Shown here one piece after another: positions 1 to 8,623 of a DNA stretch of 64,000 nt (its first letter is position 1; each line of letters starts with the position of its first letter). The position numbers and the translations under genes are program-made. The notes below the pieces were generated by a model that had not been told where the DNA came from, made no database searches, and worked only from the letters and a program-made list of their open reading frames with translations. The DNA comes from Streptomyces platensis (GTDB lineage: Bacteria > Actinomycetota > Actinomycetes > Streptomycetales > Streptomycetaceae): contig NZ_CP023691.1 in NCBI RefSeq assembly GCF_008704855.1, positions 4,216,001 through 4,280,000 of the forward strand, given 5' to 3'.

Positions 1-312
1 TGGGAGACGACGGTCGGCGGCTCCGCCCTCAATGGCAGGCGCCTCACGCTCACCCAGGGCACGACCGGCGACACCGTGCTGACCATGACGGCGACCGGGC
101 CCTCCTTCCGCTGCACCTTCGCGGCCACCCTGACCAGCGCCGGTCCCCCGGTCCGCCTCGGCCCGTCCACGGTGGTCTCCGGAGCGGACGGCTGCAGCCC
201 CGGCGAGCCGAGCACCCTGGAGATGGTGGGTGGAAAGCTGCGCCGCGTCTCCGACGACGGGAAGGCGCTGACGTACCACAGGACCGGAATGACGCCCACG
301 AAGACGGGGTGA
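1..312 (+). CDS. C-terminal end of a sensor-type Ser/Thr kinase-like protein (partial)
   Basis: The frame is open from the first base of the window and ends at TGA 310-312, so only about the last 103 residues are present. They match in pattern the last extracellular module of the complete kinase at 629-2440: a Thr/Gly beta-rich stretch, then RC(T/..)F-type and GC(S/A)P cysteine sites, then a short tail. The gene is therefore probably a tandem paralogue of that kinase, or a protein carrying the same extracytoplasmic domain. The kinase domain itself would lie left of the window and is not seen. Confidence 0.7.
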   Translation, partial: WETTVGGSALNGRRLTLTQGTTGDTVLTMTATGPSFRCTFAATLTSAGPPVRLGPSTVVSGADGCSPGEPSTLEMVGGKLRRVSDDGKALTYHRTGMTPTKTG

Positions 313-628
313 GGCCGACCGGCGAAACGGGGTGGGGCGCCCTGGCGAGGCGACGGCCGTCCGGGCGGACAACGGCCGTGACGTCAGGGGGTGTTGGGCA
401 GAGCGACGACCGCCGGGGACGAGCTGACGCGGCGTCCGGCCGCCCGCCGAAACCGGCAGTTCAGCCGTCCTCCCTGGTCACCCGCCCGTCGTTCCCCCGT
501 CACCCCTCGATCGTTCTCCCGTCGTAACGCGCTGTGGGCCGTGGCGCGATCCCGGTCCGCCTAGGCTCAGAGGAAAGCCGCTGCCGGAGCGCGTCTCCGG
601 CACGGAACGAAAAGGGGAGGGTGCCCGG
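313..628. other. Intergenic region between two kinase-like genes
   Basis: These 316 bases hold no convincing gene. A strong ribosome site (GGGGAGGG, about 616-623) sits before the ATG at 629. I see no clear hairpin or repeat. Confidence 0.5.
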
Positions 629-2440
629 ATGGACGGCCTGCGCGGGCTGACCGCCGACGATCCGCCGTGGATCGGGGACTACCGGCTGCTCAGCCGTCTC
701 GGCAGTGGCGGGATGGGGCGGGTCTACCTCGCCCGTTCCGAGGGCGGCAGGACCGTCGCCGTGAAGCTGGTGAAGGCCGAACTCGCCGCGGAGGAGGAGT
801 TCCGGGACCGCTTCCGCGCCGAGGTCGCGGCCGCGCGGCGGGTCGGCGGGCGCTGGACCGCGCCGGTGCTGGACGCCGACACCGAGGCCGATGTCCCCTG
901 GGTCGCCACCGGTTACATCGCGGGCCCCACCCTGAGCCAGGTCGTCGGGTCGTACGTCCGCCAGGGCGACTACGGCCCGCTGCCGGAGGATTCGCTGCGG
1001 CGGCTGGCCTATGGGCTGGCCTGCGCACTGCGCGACATCCATGGCGTCGGGCTGGTGCACCGCGACCTCAAGCCGTCCAACGTGCTGCTCACCATCGACG
1101 GGCCGCGGGTCATCGACTTCGGGATCGCGCGGGCCCTGGACGCGGTCGGGGAGCAGACCCAGACGCGGGCCGGCACGGTGGTCGGCTCGCCCAGCTTCAT
1201 GTCGCCCGAGCAGGTCCAGGGGCACCGCGTCGGCCCGGCCAGCGATGTGTTCTGTGTGGGGTCGGTGCTGGCGTACGCGGCCACCGGGCGGCAGCCGTTC
1301 GGCAATCCCGCTTCGGGCGTGCATGCGGTGATGTTCAAGATCGCGCGGGAGGAGCCCGACCTGGCCGCGGCACCCGACGGGATCCGCGGGCTGATCCTGG
1401 ACTGCCTGGCCAAGGACCCGGCGGCGCGGCCCACCCCGGAGCAGCTCGCCGAGCGCCTCGGGCCGGCGCCCGGCGGCCGGTCGGCGGCTCCCTGGCTGCC
1501 GGCCGAGCTGATCGCGCGCCTGGGGCAGCACGCCGTCCTCCTCCTGGACACCGACACCCCGCCCGGAGGCCACCCGCCGACGATGGTGACCACCAAGGTC
1601 ACGCCCACCCCGGCGGTGCCCCCGCCGCCCACCGCGACCGAGCGGCGCCGCCGCCGTCGATGGCTTCCGGTCATCGCCACCGCCGTGTTCGCGGCCGCCA
1701 CGGCCGCCGCCGCGGTGCCGCTGCTGAGCGAGGGCGCGGGCGCCGAGGACAGCGCGTCCGACATCCCGGCCGGCTACATCGGCACCTGGTCGGGGCCGGT
1801 GCTGCGGGACGGGGAACCCACCGGGCAGCAGCGGCGGTTCGTGATCACCCACGGCAAGGTCGGCGAGGTGGTCGCGAACAGCACCAGCCTCGGCGCGACC
1901 TACGAATGCCGCAGCGACGCCAAGCTGGTGTCCGTCACCCGGCAGGACGGGCACCCCGCGCTGCGGCTGGACACCACGGTCGTCCGGTCCGTGCCGGCCG
2001 GCCGCTGCGCCGCGCTGGGCGAACACACCCTGGAGGAGGGCGCCGCCGGCACCCTGACCTGGGCCGCGGCCGGGCGCACCGCGACCCTGCACCGCGTCGC
2101 GCCGGCCGCCGGCACCGTCCCGGAGGGCTTCCTCGGCACCTGGCGGCGGCCGAACGACGACGGCTACGGCACCCAGCAGCTGACCGTCAAACAGGCCCCG
2201 GCGGGCAGCACGGTCCTCACCGCCGTCGTCATGGGCCGTGGCGGCCGCTGCACGGCGCACGCCGCCCTCTACGCGGCCGAGGGCGGCAAGCTGACCGTCG
2301 GCCCGTCGGTCGTCGACCGGGCCGCGCCCGGCTGCGCACCGAGCAGCACGTCCGTGCTCAGCCTGGGCCCCGACGGCACGCTGCACCGCGAGTTCCTGGG
2401 CGACGACAGACAGCCGCGCGGCTACTCCAGGGTGAAGTAA
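629..2440 (+). CDS. Membrane-anchored Ser/Thr protein kinase with extracytoplasmic sensor repeats
   Basis: 603 residues. A Hanks-type kinase domain spans about residues 17-275: glycine loop GSGGMGRV (25-32), lysine in VAVK (46), HRDLKPSN (from 144), DFG (163-165) and a SPEQ-type activation segment. All catalytic residues are present. A Pro/Thr-rich linker leads to a single membrane helix at about 344-366. Outside the membrane are two related modules of about 110 residues, each starting G(Y/F)(I/L)GTW and each with a cysteine pair. The layout resembles PknB-type sensor kinases but without PASTA repeats, so the ligand is unknown. ATG 629 is chosen because GGGGAGGG lies just upstream. The partial gene at the left edge carries the same outer module, suggesting tandem duplication. 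Confidence 0.92.
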   Translation: MDGLRGLTADDPPWIGDYRLLSRLGSGGMGRVYLARSEGGRTVAVKLVKAELAAEEEFRDRFRAEVAAARRVGGRWTAPVLDADTEADVPWVATGYIAGPTLSQVVGSYVRQGDYGPLPEDSLRRLAYGLACALRDIHGVGLVHRDLKPSNVLLTIDGPRVIDFGIARALDAVGEQTQTRAGTVVGSPSFMSPEQVQGHRVGPASDVFCVGSVLAYAATGRQPFGNPASGVHAVMFKIAREEPDLAAAPDGIRGLILDCLAKDPAARPTPEQLAERLGPAPGGRSAAPWLPAELIARLGQHAVLLLDTDTPPGGHPPTMVTTKVTPTPAVPPPPTATERRRRRRWLPVIATAVFAAATAAAAVPLLSEGAGAEDSASDIPAGYIGTWSGPVLRDGEPTGQQRRFVITHGKVGEVVANSTSLGATYECRSDAKLVSVTRQDGHPALRLDTTVVRSVPAGRCAALGEHTLEEGAAGTLTWAAAGRTATLHRVAPAAGTVPEGFLGTWRRPNDDGYGTQQLTVKQAPAGSTVLTAVVMGRGGRCTAHAALYAAEGGKLTVGPSVVDRAAPGCAPSSTSVLSLGPDGTLHREFLGDDRQPRGYSRVK

Positions 2441-2494
2441 CCGCGCGGCTGCTGCGGTGTTCCGGGGGACCGCGGAGGTCCCCCGGAGGTGTCC

Positions 2495-3781
2495 CTACGA
2501 CAGGAACGAGTTGATCTCGATCGTCTCGTCGCGGCCGGGGCCGACGCCGATCGCGGAGATCGGGGCGCCGGACATCTCCTCCAGCGCCTTGACGTACGCC
2601 TGGGCGTTCTTGGGGAGGTCCGCGAAGGTCTTGGCCTTGGTGATGTCCTCGGACCAGCCCGGCAGCATCTCGTAGACCGGCTTGGCGTGGTGGAAGTCGC
2701 TCTGCGAGTACGGCAGCTCCTCGACGCGCTTGCCGTCGATCTCGTACGCGACACAGACCGGGATCTGCTCCCAGCCGGTGAGCACGTCGAGCTTGGTGAG
2801 GAAGAAGTCCGTCAGACCGTTGACGCGGGTGGCGTAGCGGGCGATGACCGCGTCGAACCAGCCGCAGCGGCGGTCCCGGCCGGTGGTGACGCCGCGCTCG
2901 CCGCCGATGCGGCGCAGTGCCTCGCCGTCCTCGTCGAAGAGCTCGGTCGGGAACGGACCGGCGCCGACGCGCGTCGTGTAGGCCTTGAGGATGCCGATGA
3001 CGCGGCTGATCTTCGTGGGACCGACGCCCGCACCCGTGCAGGCGCCGCCCGCGGTCGGGTTCGAGGACGTGACGAAGGGGTACGTGCCGTGGTCGATGTC
3101 CAGCAGCGTGCCCTGGCCGCCCTCGAAGAGCACGACCTTGTCGTCGTCGAGCGCCTTGTTGAGGATCAGGGTGGTGTCGGCGACATAGCCCTTGATCTGG
3201 TCGGCGTAGCCCAGCAGCTCCTCGACGACCTGGCCGGCCTCGATGGCGCGACGGTTGTAGAGCTTGGTCAGCAGCTGGTTCTTGACCTCGAGGGCCGCCT
3301 CGACCTTCTGGATGAGGATCGACTCGTCGTAGAGGTCCTGGACGCGGATGCCGACGCGGTTGATCTTGTCGGCGTAGGTCGGGCCGATGCCGCGGCCGGT
3401 GGTGCCGATCTTCCGCTTGCCGAGGAACCGTTCCGTCACCTTGTCGACGGTGATGTTGTACGGCGTGATCAGATGCGCGTTACCGCTGAGCAGCAGCTTG
3501 GACGTGTCGACGCCGCGCTCGTTGAGTCCGCTCAGCTCGGAGAGCAGGACCGCCGGGTCCACGACGACGCCGTTGCCGATGACCGGGGTGCACCCCGGCG
3601 AGAGGATTCCGGAAGGGAGAAGGTGCAGTGCGTACTTCTGGTCGCCGACGACGACCGTGTGGCCGGCGTTGTTGCCGCCCTGGTAGCGCACCACATAGTC
3701 CACGGATCCACCGAGCAGGTCGGTGGCCTTTCCCTTGCCCTCATCACCCCACTGAGCACCGAGCAGCACAAGTGCGGGCAC
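2495..3781 (-). CDS. purA: Adenylosuccinate synthetase
   Basis: 428 residues, the normal family length. It couples IMP and aspartate with GTP to make adenylosuccinate, the first committed step to AMP. The N-terminus has the GTP P-loop GDEGKGK and the GGNNAGHT motif; TTGRGIGP lies in the middle and TTGRDRRCGWFD later. The start is the GTG at 3781, giving VPALVLLGAQWGDEG, with GGAAGGGG about nine bases upstream; an open extension upstream lacks family similarity. It is divergent from the kinase-fold gene at 3958. Confidence 0.97.
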   Translation of the reverse strand: MPALVLLGAQWGDEGKGKATDLLGGSVDYVVRYQGGNNAGHTVVVGDQKYALHLLPSGILSPGCTPVIGNGVVVDPAVLLSELSGLNERGVDTSKLLLSGNAHLITPYNITVDKVTERFLGKRKIGTTGRGIGPTYADKINRVGIRVQDLYDESILIQKVEAALEVKNQLLTKLYNRRAIEAGQVVEELLGYADQIKGYVADTTLILNKALDDDKVVLFEGGQGTLLDIDHGTYPFVTSSNPTAGGACTGAGVGPTKISRVIGILKAYTTRVGAGPFPTELFDEDGEALRRIGGERGVTTGRDRRCGWFDAVIARYATRVNGLTDFFLTKLDVLTGWEQIPVCVAYEIDGKRVEELPYSQSDFHHAKPVYEMLPGWSEDITKAKTFADLPKNAQAYVKALEEMSGAPISAIGVGPGRDETIEINSFLS

Positions 3782-3895
3782 AGGCGTACACCCCTTCCGG
3801 GCGGGGCATGTCCAACGTGCGTGGATGGCGTCGGCGTGCCTGTTCACGCGTACGTCATCACTAGAGCCGTCGGACCGGTGCCCCGGAATAGACGA

Positions 3896-3923
3896 AGCCC
3901 CTGGCGCAATAGCGCAAGGGGCT
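3896..3923. terminator. Stem-loop in the purA divergent intergenic region
   Basis: AGCCCCT and AGGGGCT arms flank a second GCGC/GCGC stem with loop AATA. It lies between two divergent genes, so it is not at the end of either one. It could be a terminator of a short leader transcript or an attenuator for purA. Nothing in the sequence decides between these. Confidence 0.45.
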
Positions 3924-3957
3924 CTTGCACCGAGATGCTACCTGAGGAAGGACCGAG

Positions 3958-4965
3958 GTGTCGGCGCAGCCTTCTGGGCACTCTCCTGTGGACTCCGTTC
4001 GGGGGTACCCCCTGCTCGTGGTCATCGACCCGGTCGCCCGCAGTACGGACGGCGAGTCCGTGCGGATCGCGAAGGATGTCCTGTGTGCGGGCGCGGGCGC
4101 GAAAATCTGCCTGCCGGAGGGGCCGGAGGAATTCGGGCGGATGCTCGCCCGGCGGGGCCACCGGCGGCCGGTGGTGATCGGTGACGACCGGACGCTGCTG
4201 CGGGTGGTGGGCCTGCTGCACAAGGAACGCGAGCTGGCCGCGGTACCGCTGTCGATGGTCCCGGTGGGTGCGCCGGCCGCGGTCGCGCTGAGCCGCGCGC
4301 TGGGCGTCCCCACGGACACGGTGGCCGCCGCGCGGGCCGTCCTGGACGGCGGGGAGCGGCCGATGGATCTGCTCACGGACGACAGCGACGGCATCGTGCT
4401 GGGCGGCCTGCGCATCCCCTGCGGGAGCGCGGCGACCCGGCTGGGGCACGGGGCGTATGTGCCGGCCCCGGCGCCGCCGCCGGCTCCCGTGGACCCGGCC
4501 GAGGCCCTGGGCGGCCGGGGCGGTCTGGCGGACGGCCTGGACGGACCGCGGCCGTGGTGGAAGCCCGCCGCCAAGACGGCCCGTACGGCGCTGGCGATGC
4601 TGGCCGCACCGGCGGCGGGACTGGGCGCCCGGCGGGGCCGGGTGCCGGGGCAGCGGCTGCGGATCGAGGCGGACGGGGTGCTGCTGGCGGATCTGGACCG
4701 GCCGGTGCGCGGGGTGTCGGTGGTGCCCGGCGGACGGACCGGGGCGGAGGGGCCGCGGCCGGGGACCGCGGACGGCCGGGAGCTGGCCGAGGTCGTGGTG
4801 CACTGGCCGGGCGGCGGGCGGCCGGTGCGGGCCCGTGCGCGGGCGGTGACGGTGTCCGGCGCGGACTTCCACTACCGGGCGGACGCCCTGGTCGGCGGGC
4901 CGGTCAGGACCCGTACGTGGACCGTGCAGCCGGCCGCCTGGCGGCTACAGCTGCCGCGGGCCTGA
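3958..4965 (+). CDS. Diacylglycerol/lipid-kinase-fold protein, probably catalytically degenerate
   Basis: 335 residues, GTG start with a GAGGAAGGA ribosome site. The first about 150 residues follow the DAGK/YegS catalytic-domain pattern: PLLVVIDPVAR at the start, a Gly/Asp loop where the nucleotide-binding GGDGT should be, and a PxG...ARxLGxP-like strand (VPVGAPAAVALSRALGVP). The loop reads GDDRT and the second motif lacks the usual GTxND, so key nucleotide-binding residues are missing. The C-terminal half fits the beta-sandwich of the family. The role may be regulatory or lipid-binding. Family assignment is fairly firm; enzyme activity is doubtful. Confidence 0.7.
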   Translation: MSAQPSGHSPVDSVRGYPLLVVIDPVARSTDGESVRIAKDVLCAGAGAKICLPEGPEEFGRMLARRGHRRPVVIGDDRTLLRVVGLLHKERELAAVPLSMVPVGAPAAVALSRALGVPTDTVAAARAVLDGGERPMDLLTDDSDGIVLGGLRIPCGSAATRLGHGAYVPAPAPPPAPVDPAEALGGRGGLADGLDGPRPWWKPAAKTARTALAMLAAPAAGLGARRGRVPGQRLRIEADGVLLADLDRPVRGVSVVPGGRTGAEGPRPGTADGRELAEVVVHWPGGGRPVRARARAVTVSGADFHYRADALVGGPVRTRTWTVQPAAWRLQLPRA

Positions 4966-4980
4966 GACCCGGCCGGCGGC

Positions 4981-5538
4981 TCAGCGGCCCGCGCTTTCGA
5001 GGTCGGCCCGCAGCTGGTCGCGGTGCTCGCGCCAGCGCTGGAGCAGCCCGGTCAGCTCCGTCTGGAGGAACTCGAAGAAGATCAGCGTCTCGGCGATCCG
5101 GCGGCCGGCCGGGGAGTCCTCACCGAGGCTGTCGACGCCCTCGCGCAGGGTGCCCTCCCAGCGGGTGAGGACGTTGTCCCGGCGGGCCAGCGCCTCGTAC
5201 CACTGGTCGCTGTGCACGCGGTAGCGGTCGCGGCGGGAGCCGGGCTCGCGTTCCCGGCTGACCATGTCGACCTGGGAGAGGTAGCGGATCGCGCCGGAGA
5301 CGGCGGCCGGGCTGACCTGGAGGCGCTCGCCGAGTTCGGCCGAGGTCAGCACCCCGGAGTCGGAGGCCAGCAGACAGGCGAAGACCCGCGCGGACATCCG
5401 CTGCATCCCGGCGTCGACGAGCTGGGAGGCGAACCGCTCGACGAACTGCGAGACCGCTCCGTCGTCGCGGGTGCTCTCGCCGCTGTCCTGGCGGGCGTCG
5501 TCGGTCCGGTGCGCACTCTGCGCTGGCTGCTCACTCAT
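4981..5538 (-). CDS. MarR/GbsR-type winged-helix transcriptional regulator
   Basis: About 185 residues from ATG 5538; a GTG at 5568 would add ten. A Ser/Asp-rich N-terminus is followed by a winged helix (SAELGERLQVSPAAVSGAIR is the recognition region) and a wing rich in Arg (EREPGSRRDRYRV). The C-terminal helices resemble GbsR-like members that sit beside ABC transporter genes. The perfect palindrome at 5598-5613, 60 bases upstream, is a likely operator. The partner transporter appears to be missing or reduced to a fragment. Confidence 0.85.
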   Translation of the reverse strand: MSEQPAQSAHRTDDARQDSGESTRDDGAVSQFVERFASQLVDAGMQRMSARVFACLLASDSGVLTSAELGERLQVSPAAVSGAIRYLSQVDMVSREREPGSRRDRYRVHSDQWYEALARRDNVLTRWEGTLREGVDSLGEDSPAGRRIAETLIFFEFLQTELTGLLQRWREHRDQLRADLESAGR

Positions 5539-5597
5539 ATCCGCATCATCTCCCCTGCTCAGAGCCACCCACCCGCAAGTTTATACGCTTTCTTAAC

Positions 5598-5613
5598 TTC
5601 ACAAATTTGTGAA
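5598..5613. promoter_or_regulatory. Perfect 16-bp palindrome, probable MarR/GbsR operator
   Basis: TTCACAAATTTGTGAA is a perfect palindrome in an unusually AT-rich patch. It lies upstream of the regulator gene (ATG 5538) and 20 bases before the ATG at 5634 of the opposite-strand remnant. Its place and symmetry fit autoregulation by the adjacent dimeric winged-helix protein; this is inferred from position. Confidence 0.6.
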
Positions 5614-5633
5614 TCCAGCGTAGCTTCCAAATT

Positions 5634-5873
5634 ATGACCACGGCGATGACATCCGCCCCCGCGATCCGGGTCGACGGTCTCCATCTGGGCGCTCGTCGGC
5701 GGCTGTCCGGCCCTCGGCCGGCTCGGCCCCTCGCTCCCCGGCGGCCGGTCGCCCGGCCGCCCCGGAAGACGTGCGCCGTCGGAGCCGTAGCGGACTCCGG
5801 CGGCGCACTGCCGGGTGCGGTGGCGCGCCGGCTTCTCGCTGTCCACAGCTTGTGGATACAGCACATGCCGTGA
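5634..5873 (+). pseudogene. Possible truncated ABC-transporter ATPase remnant
   Basis: The frame opens with about 19 residues (MTTAMTSAPAIRVDGLHLG) that read like the N-terminus of an ABC ATPase, as expected opposite a GbsR-type regulator. The rest is Arg/Pro-rich and has no Walker motif, so the remainder appears deleted. The similarity is short and recognised by eye only. The region may equally be non-coding. Confidence 0.25.
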
Positions 5874-6006
5874 CCAACCGCCAGTCACTGTTCGCCATTT
5901 CACCTGGCGGTGTGTTAACTCGCAGTAACTCTGGAGCTGTTGGTGATCCAGCCGTTACTTTCCGTGCGCACGGTCGTGACCACGACCCGCGGCACCGGAG
6001 GGGTTC

Positions 6007-6468
6007 ATGCGACGCATCACCACCAAGCTCGGCATTCTCGCGGCGGCGGCACTGCTCGCCGTCACGGCGGCCGGACCGGCCCAGGGGAAGCAGACCGGCG
6101 ACGCCGGGCGCACCGGCGCCGACGGGGCGGCCTACTTCGTGATGACCGATGCCACCCGCGCGGAATTCGTCATCAAGATCACCGACCCGCGCAAGATCCA
6201 GCACGCCCGGGATCTGCTGAGCGGCGCGACCAGCTCCGAGCCCCATGTCATCGGCCGGATCGACAAGCGCACCGCCCCGTACAACTGGCGCTGGAGCTTC
6301 CATCTCCGCCCGGAGACCATCGACTTCTTCGACTTCGCCATCGAGGTCTGTGACGCCACCACGCCCTATGTCGAGGACCATCTGGACGAGGCCGGCGGCC
6401 CGTTCCTGCCCGGGCTGGTCTGGTGCCCCTGGAGCTCGAAGCTGGTGCGGGAGATCCCCCAGCCGTAA
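6007..6468 (+). CDS. Secreted BP74/calmodulin-binding-like protein
   Basis: 153 residues, ATG with GGAGGGG upstream. A cleavable signal peptide spans about residues 1-27 (RR near the start, AAALLAVTAAGPAQG core). The mature domain (FVIKITDP..., HVIGRID, YNWRWSFHL, a CDATTPYVEDHLDEAGG stretch, FLPGLVWCPWSS) matches the small secreted family often annotated in Streptomyces as calmodulin-binding or BP74-related. Two cysteines could form a disulfide. The function in bacteria is unknown. The gene stands alone. Confidence 0.75.
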   Translation: MRRITTKLGILAAAALLAVTAAGPAQGKQTGDAGRTGADGAAYFVMTDATRAEFVIKITDPRKIQHARDLLSGATSSEPHVIGRIDKRTAPYNWRWSFHLRPETIDFFDFAIEVCDATTPYVEDHLDEAGGPFLPGLVWCPWSSKLVREIPQP

Positions 6469-6539
6469 GGCGGTGTGCCGGGCCGCCGGCCGGGGTCTCC
6501 CCCGCCGGGCGGCCCGCACGCGTCCCGCCCGGGGGCGGT

Positions 6540-7196
6540 TCAGCCGCCCGGCGTCACCAGCCGCGCCTCGTACGCGAACACCGCGGCCTGGGTGCGGTCG
6601 CGCAGCCCCAGCTTCACCAGGATGCGGCTGACATGCGTCTTCACCGTGGACTCGGCGACCACCAGATGCTCGGCGATCTCCCCGTTCGACAGGCCCTGGG
6701 CGACCAGCACCAGGACCTCGGTCTCGCGCTCCGTGAGGTCGGCGATCCGCTCCTGGGCCGGGGCGCGGGGGGTGCCGAGGCGGGAGAACTCGGAGATCAG
6801 GCGCTTGGTGACGGTCGGGGCGAGCAGCGCCTCGCCGGAGGCGACGATCCGGACGCCCTCGGCGAGCTGGCCGGCCGAGGCGTCCTTGAGCAGGAAGCCG
6901 CTGGCCCCGGAACGCAGCGCCTGGTAGACGTATTCGTCCAGGTCGAAGGTGGTCAGCACAAGGACCTTGGCGCTCTCGTCGGCGGCCACGATCTCGCGGG
7001 TCGCCTCCAGGCCGTTCATCTCCGGCATCCGGATGTCCATCAGGACGACATCGGGCTTGAGGACCGCGACCTTGCGCACCGCCTCCCGGCCGTCGACCGC
7101 TTCCCCGACGACCTCCATGTCCGGCATGGCGTTGAGCAGGACCGAGAAGCCCTCCCGGACCATCACCTGGTCGTCGACGATCAATACCCGGATCAT
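6540..7196 (-). CDS. NarL/LuxR-type response regulator
   Basis: 218 residues. The receiver domain is at about 1-120, with acidic VDDQ, phosphoacceptor Asp in VLMDIRMPEMNG and Lys in LLKDAS. The C-terminal LuxR helix-turn-helix is LTERETEVLVLVAQGLSNGEIA... with the STVKTH recognition helix. The ATG at 7196 overlaps the stop of the upstream histidine kinase by four bases (ATGA), so the two are translationally coupled. Targets cannot be read from the sequence. Confidence 0.95.
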   Translation of the reverse strand: MIRVLIVDDQVMVREGFSVLLNAMPDMEVVGEAVDGREAVRKVAVLKPDVVLMDIRMPEMNGLEATREIVAADESAKVLVLTTFDLDEYVYQALRSGASGFLLKDASAGQLAEGVRIVASGEALLAPTVTKRLISEFSRLGTPRAPAQERIADLTERETEVLVLVAQGLSNGEIAEHLVVAESTVKTHVSRILVKLGLRDRTQAAVFAYEARLVTPGG

Positions 7197-8548
7197 GACC
7201 GGTTTCCCCCCGTCTTGGTCTGCCCCGCCGTGTTCGCCACCGGGATGAACGCCGCGACCTCGAAGCCGCCGTCCTCGGTGGGCTCGGCCGTCATCTCGCC
7301 GCCCAGCATTTGTACCCGCTCGCGCATTCCCAGCACACCGTGCCCCGCCCCCGGGGACGGCTTGGCCAGCCGGCTCGGCGCACCGTTGACGATCCGCACG
7401 CCCAGCCCGCCCAGCACATACGAGATCTCCACCCGGGCCTCGGCGCCCGGCGAGTGCCGCAGCGCGTTGCTCAGCCCCTCCTGCACGATCCGGTACGCGG
7501 ACAGCTCGACGCCCTGCGGCAGCGGCCTGGGCGAACCGGTGACCACGGCCTCGACGACCAGCCCGGCGCTGCGGACGCTGTCCAGCAGCGAGTCGAGGCT
7601 GTTGAGCGTCGGCTGCGGGGCCTCCGGGTCGCTCTCGGCGAAGGCGTCCGGGTCGGCGGAGCGCACCACGCCGAGGATGCGGCGCAGCTCGGCGAGCGCG
7701 GCGACGGCGTTCTCCCGGATGGTGGCGAAGGACGTGGCGAGCTCGGGCGGGGTGTCCTTGACGCGGTAGGGCGCCGCCTCGGCCTGGATGGCGATGACGG
7801 ACATGTGGTGGGCGACGACGTCGTGCAGTTCGCGGGCGATGAGGGCCCGCTCCTCCAGCAGCGTGCGCCGGGTGCGCTCCTCCTGGGTGGCCGACTGCGT
7901 CTCGACGACCTGCCGGCGCTCCTCGCGCCAGGCCCGGACCGCGGCGGCGGCTATCAGCACCGCTCCGCAGAAGACCGCCACCGGCGGCACATCGCCCATG
8001 TCGGCGCCGACGACCGCGGTGATGATCCCCACCACGCCAAAGGTGACCAGCCACATCTCCACGGCCAGCCGCGGCCGGGTGCGCAGCACCACGAGGACCA
8101 TCACCGCGAGGAGGGTGGGGAAGCCCGTGACACTGGCAAACGGGGAGAAGACCAGGGCGGTGAACCCCCCTACGACGGCCGCGAACAGCGACAGCCAGTA
8201 GGCGCCCACCGGGCGGAAGAGGGTGAGCAGCGGCGCCGCGGCGACCAGCACGGCGACGCCGGCGGCCAGGAGGCCTTGCAGCGATCCGGTTCCGGAGTCG
8301 GCCATCCCTGCCAGGAAGACGAGCAGCGAGAAGAAACCGACGGTCAGGTGCGGCAGCCAGCGCGCCCAGCGCCGCAGCCGCTCCGGCAGCCAGGGCACCC
8401 AGCGGGAGATCTTGGCGTCCTCCAGCGGCGGCAGCGGGCGGAAGGCAAAGGCGTCGACGAACAGGTCCTGGCGCAGCCGGTGCAGCGCGCCATGGGCTAT
8501 CCGTGCCTCCGAGCGCAGGGCGTCCTGCGACTGGGTCGTCTCGTTCAC
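7193..8548 (-). CDS. Two-component sensor histidine kinase (HisKA_3 type)
   Basis: About 451 residues from GTG 8548; a TTG at 8566 would add six and neither has a strong ribosome site. The N-terminal part carries several membrane helices without a large outer domain. The dimerisation/phosphoacceptor region is LIARELHDVVAHHMSVI, and a C-terminal HATPase domain has the GHGVLGMRERV motif. It pairs with the response regulator at 6540-7196 through a four-base overlap. This architecture is typical of DesK-like kinases sensing membrane or envelope state, though the signal is unknown. Confidence 0.93.
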   Translation of the reverse strand: MNETTQSQDALRSEARIAHGALHRLRQDLFVDAFAFRPLPPLEDAKISRWVPWLPERLRRWARWLPHLTVGFFSLLVFLAGMADSGTGSLQGLLAAGVAVLVAAAPLLTLFRPVGAYWLSLFAAVVGGFTALVFSPFASVTGFPTLLAVMVLVVLRTRPRLAVEMWLVTFGVVGIITAVVGADMGDVPPVAVFCGAVLIAAAAVRAWREERRQVVETQSATQEERTRRTLLEERALIARELHDVVAHHMSVIAIQAEAAPYRVKDTPPELATSFATIRENAVAALAELRRILGVVRSADPDAFAESDPEAPQPTLNSLDSLLDSVRSAGLVVEAVVTGSPRPLPQGVELSAYRIVQEGLSNALRHSPGAEARVEISYVLGGLGVRIVNGAPSRLAKPSPGAGHGVLGMRERVQMLGGEMTAEPTEDGGFEVAAFIPVANTAGQTKTGGNRS

Positions 8549-8623
8549 GCTGACAACGGTAAGCAACGCCGGGCCCCCGCGGCGTCCTCACCAGTGGGGA
8601 TCTGCGGGCGTCCGCCTCAAGTA

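Noticed and set aside
500..2386. 628-codon minus-strand frame opposite the kinase
   Set aside because: Arg/Gly/Ala-rich shadow of the kinase gene; the plus frame has all catalytic motifs.
3896..3923. Purine riboswitch or attenuator before purA
   Set aside because: Only a simple two-part hairpin is present; no aptamer-like conserved core could be seen.
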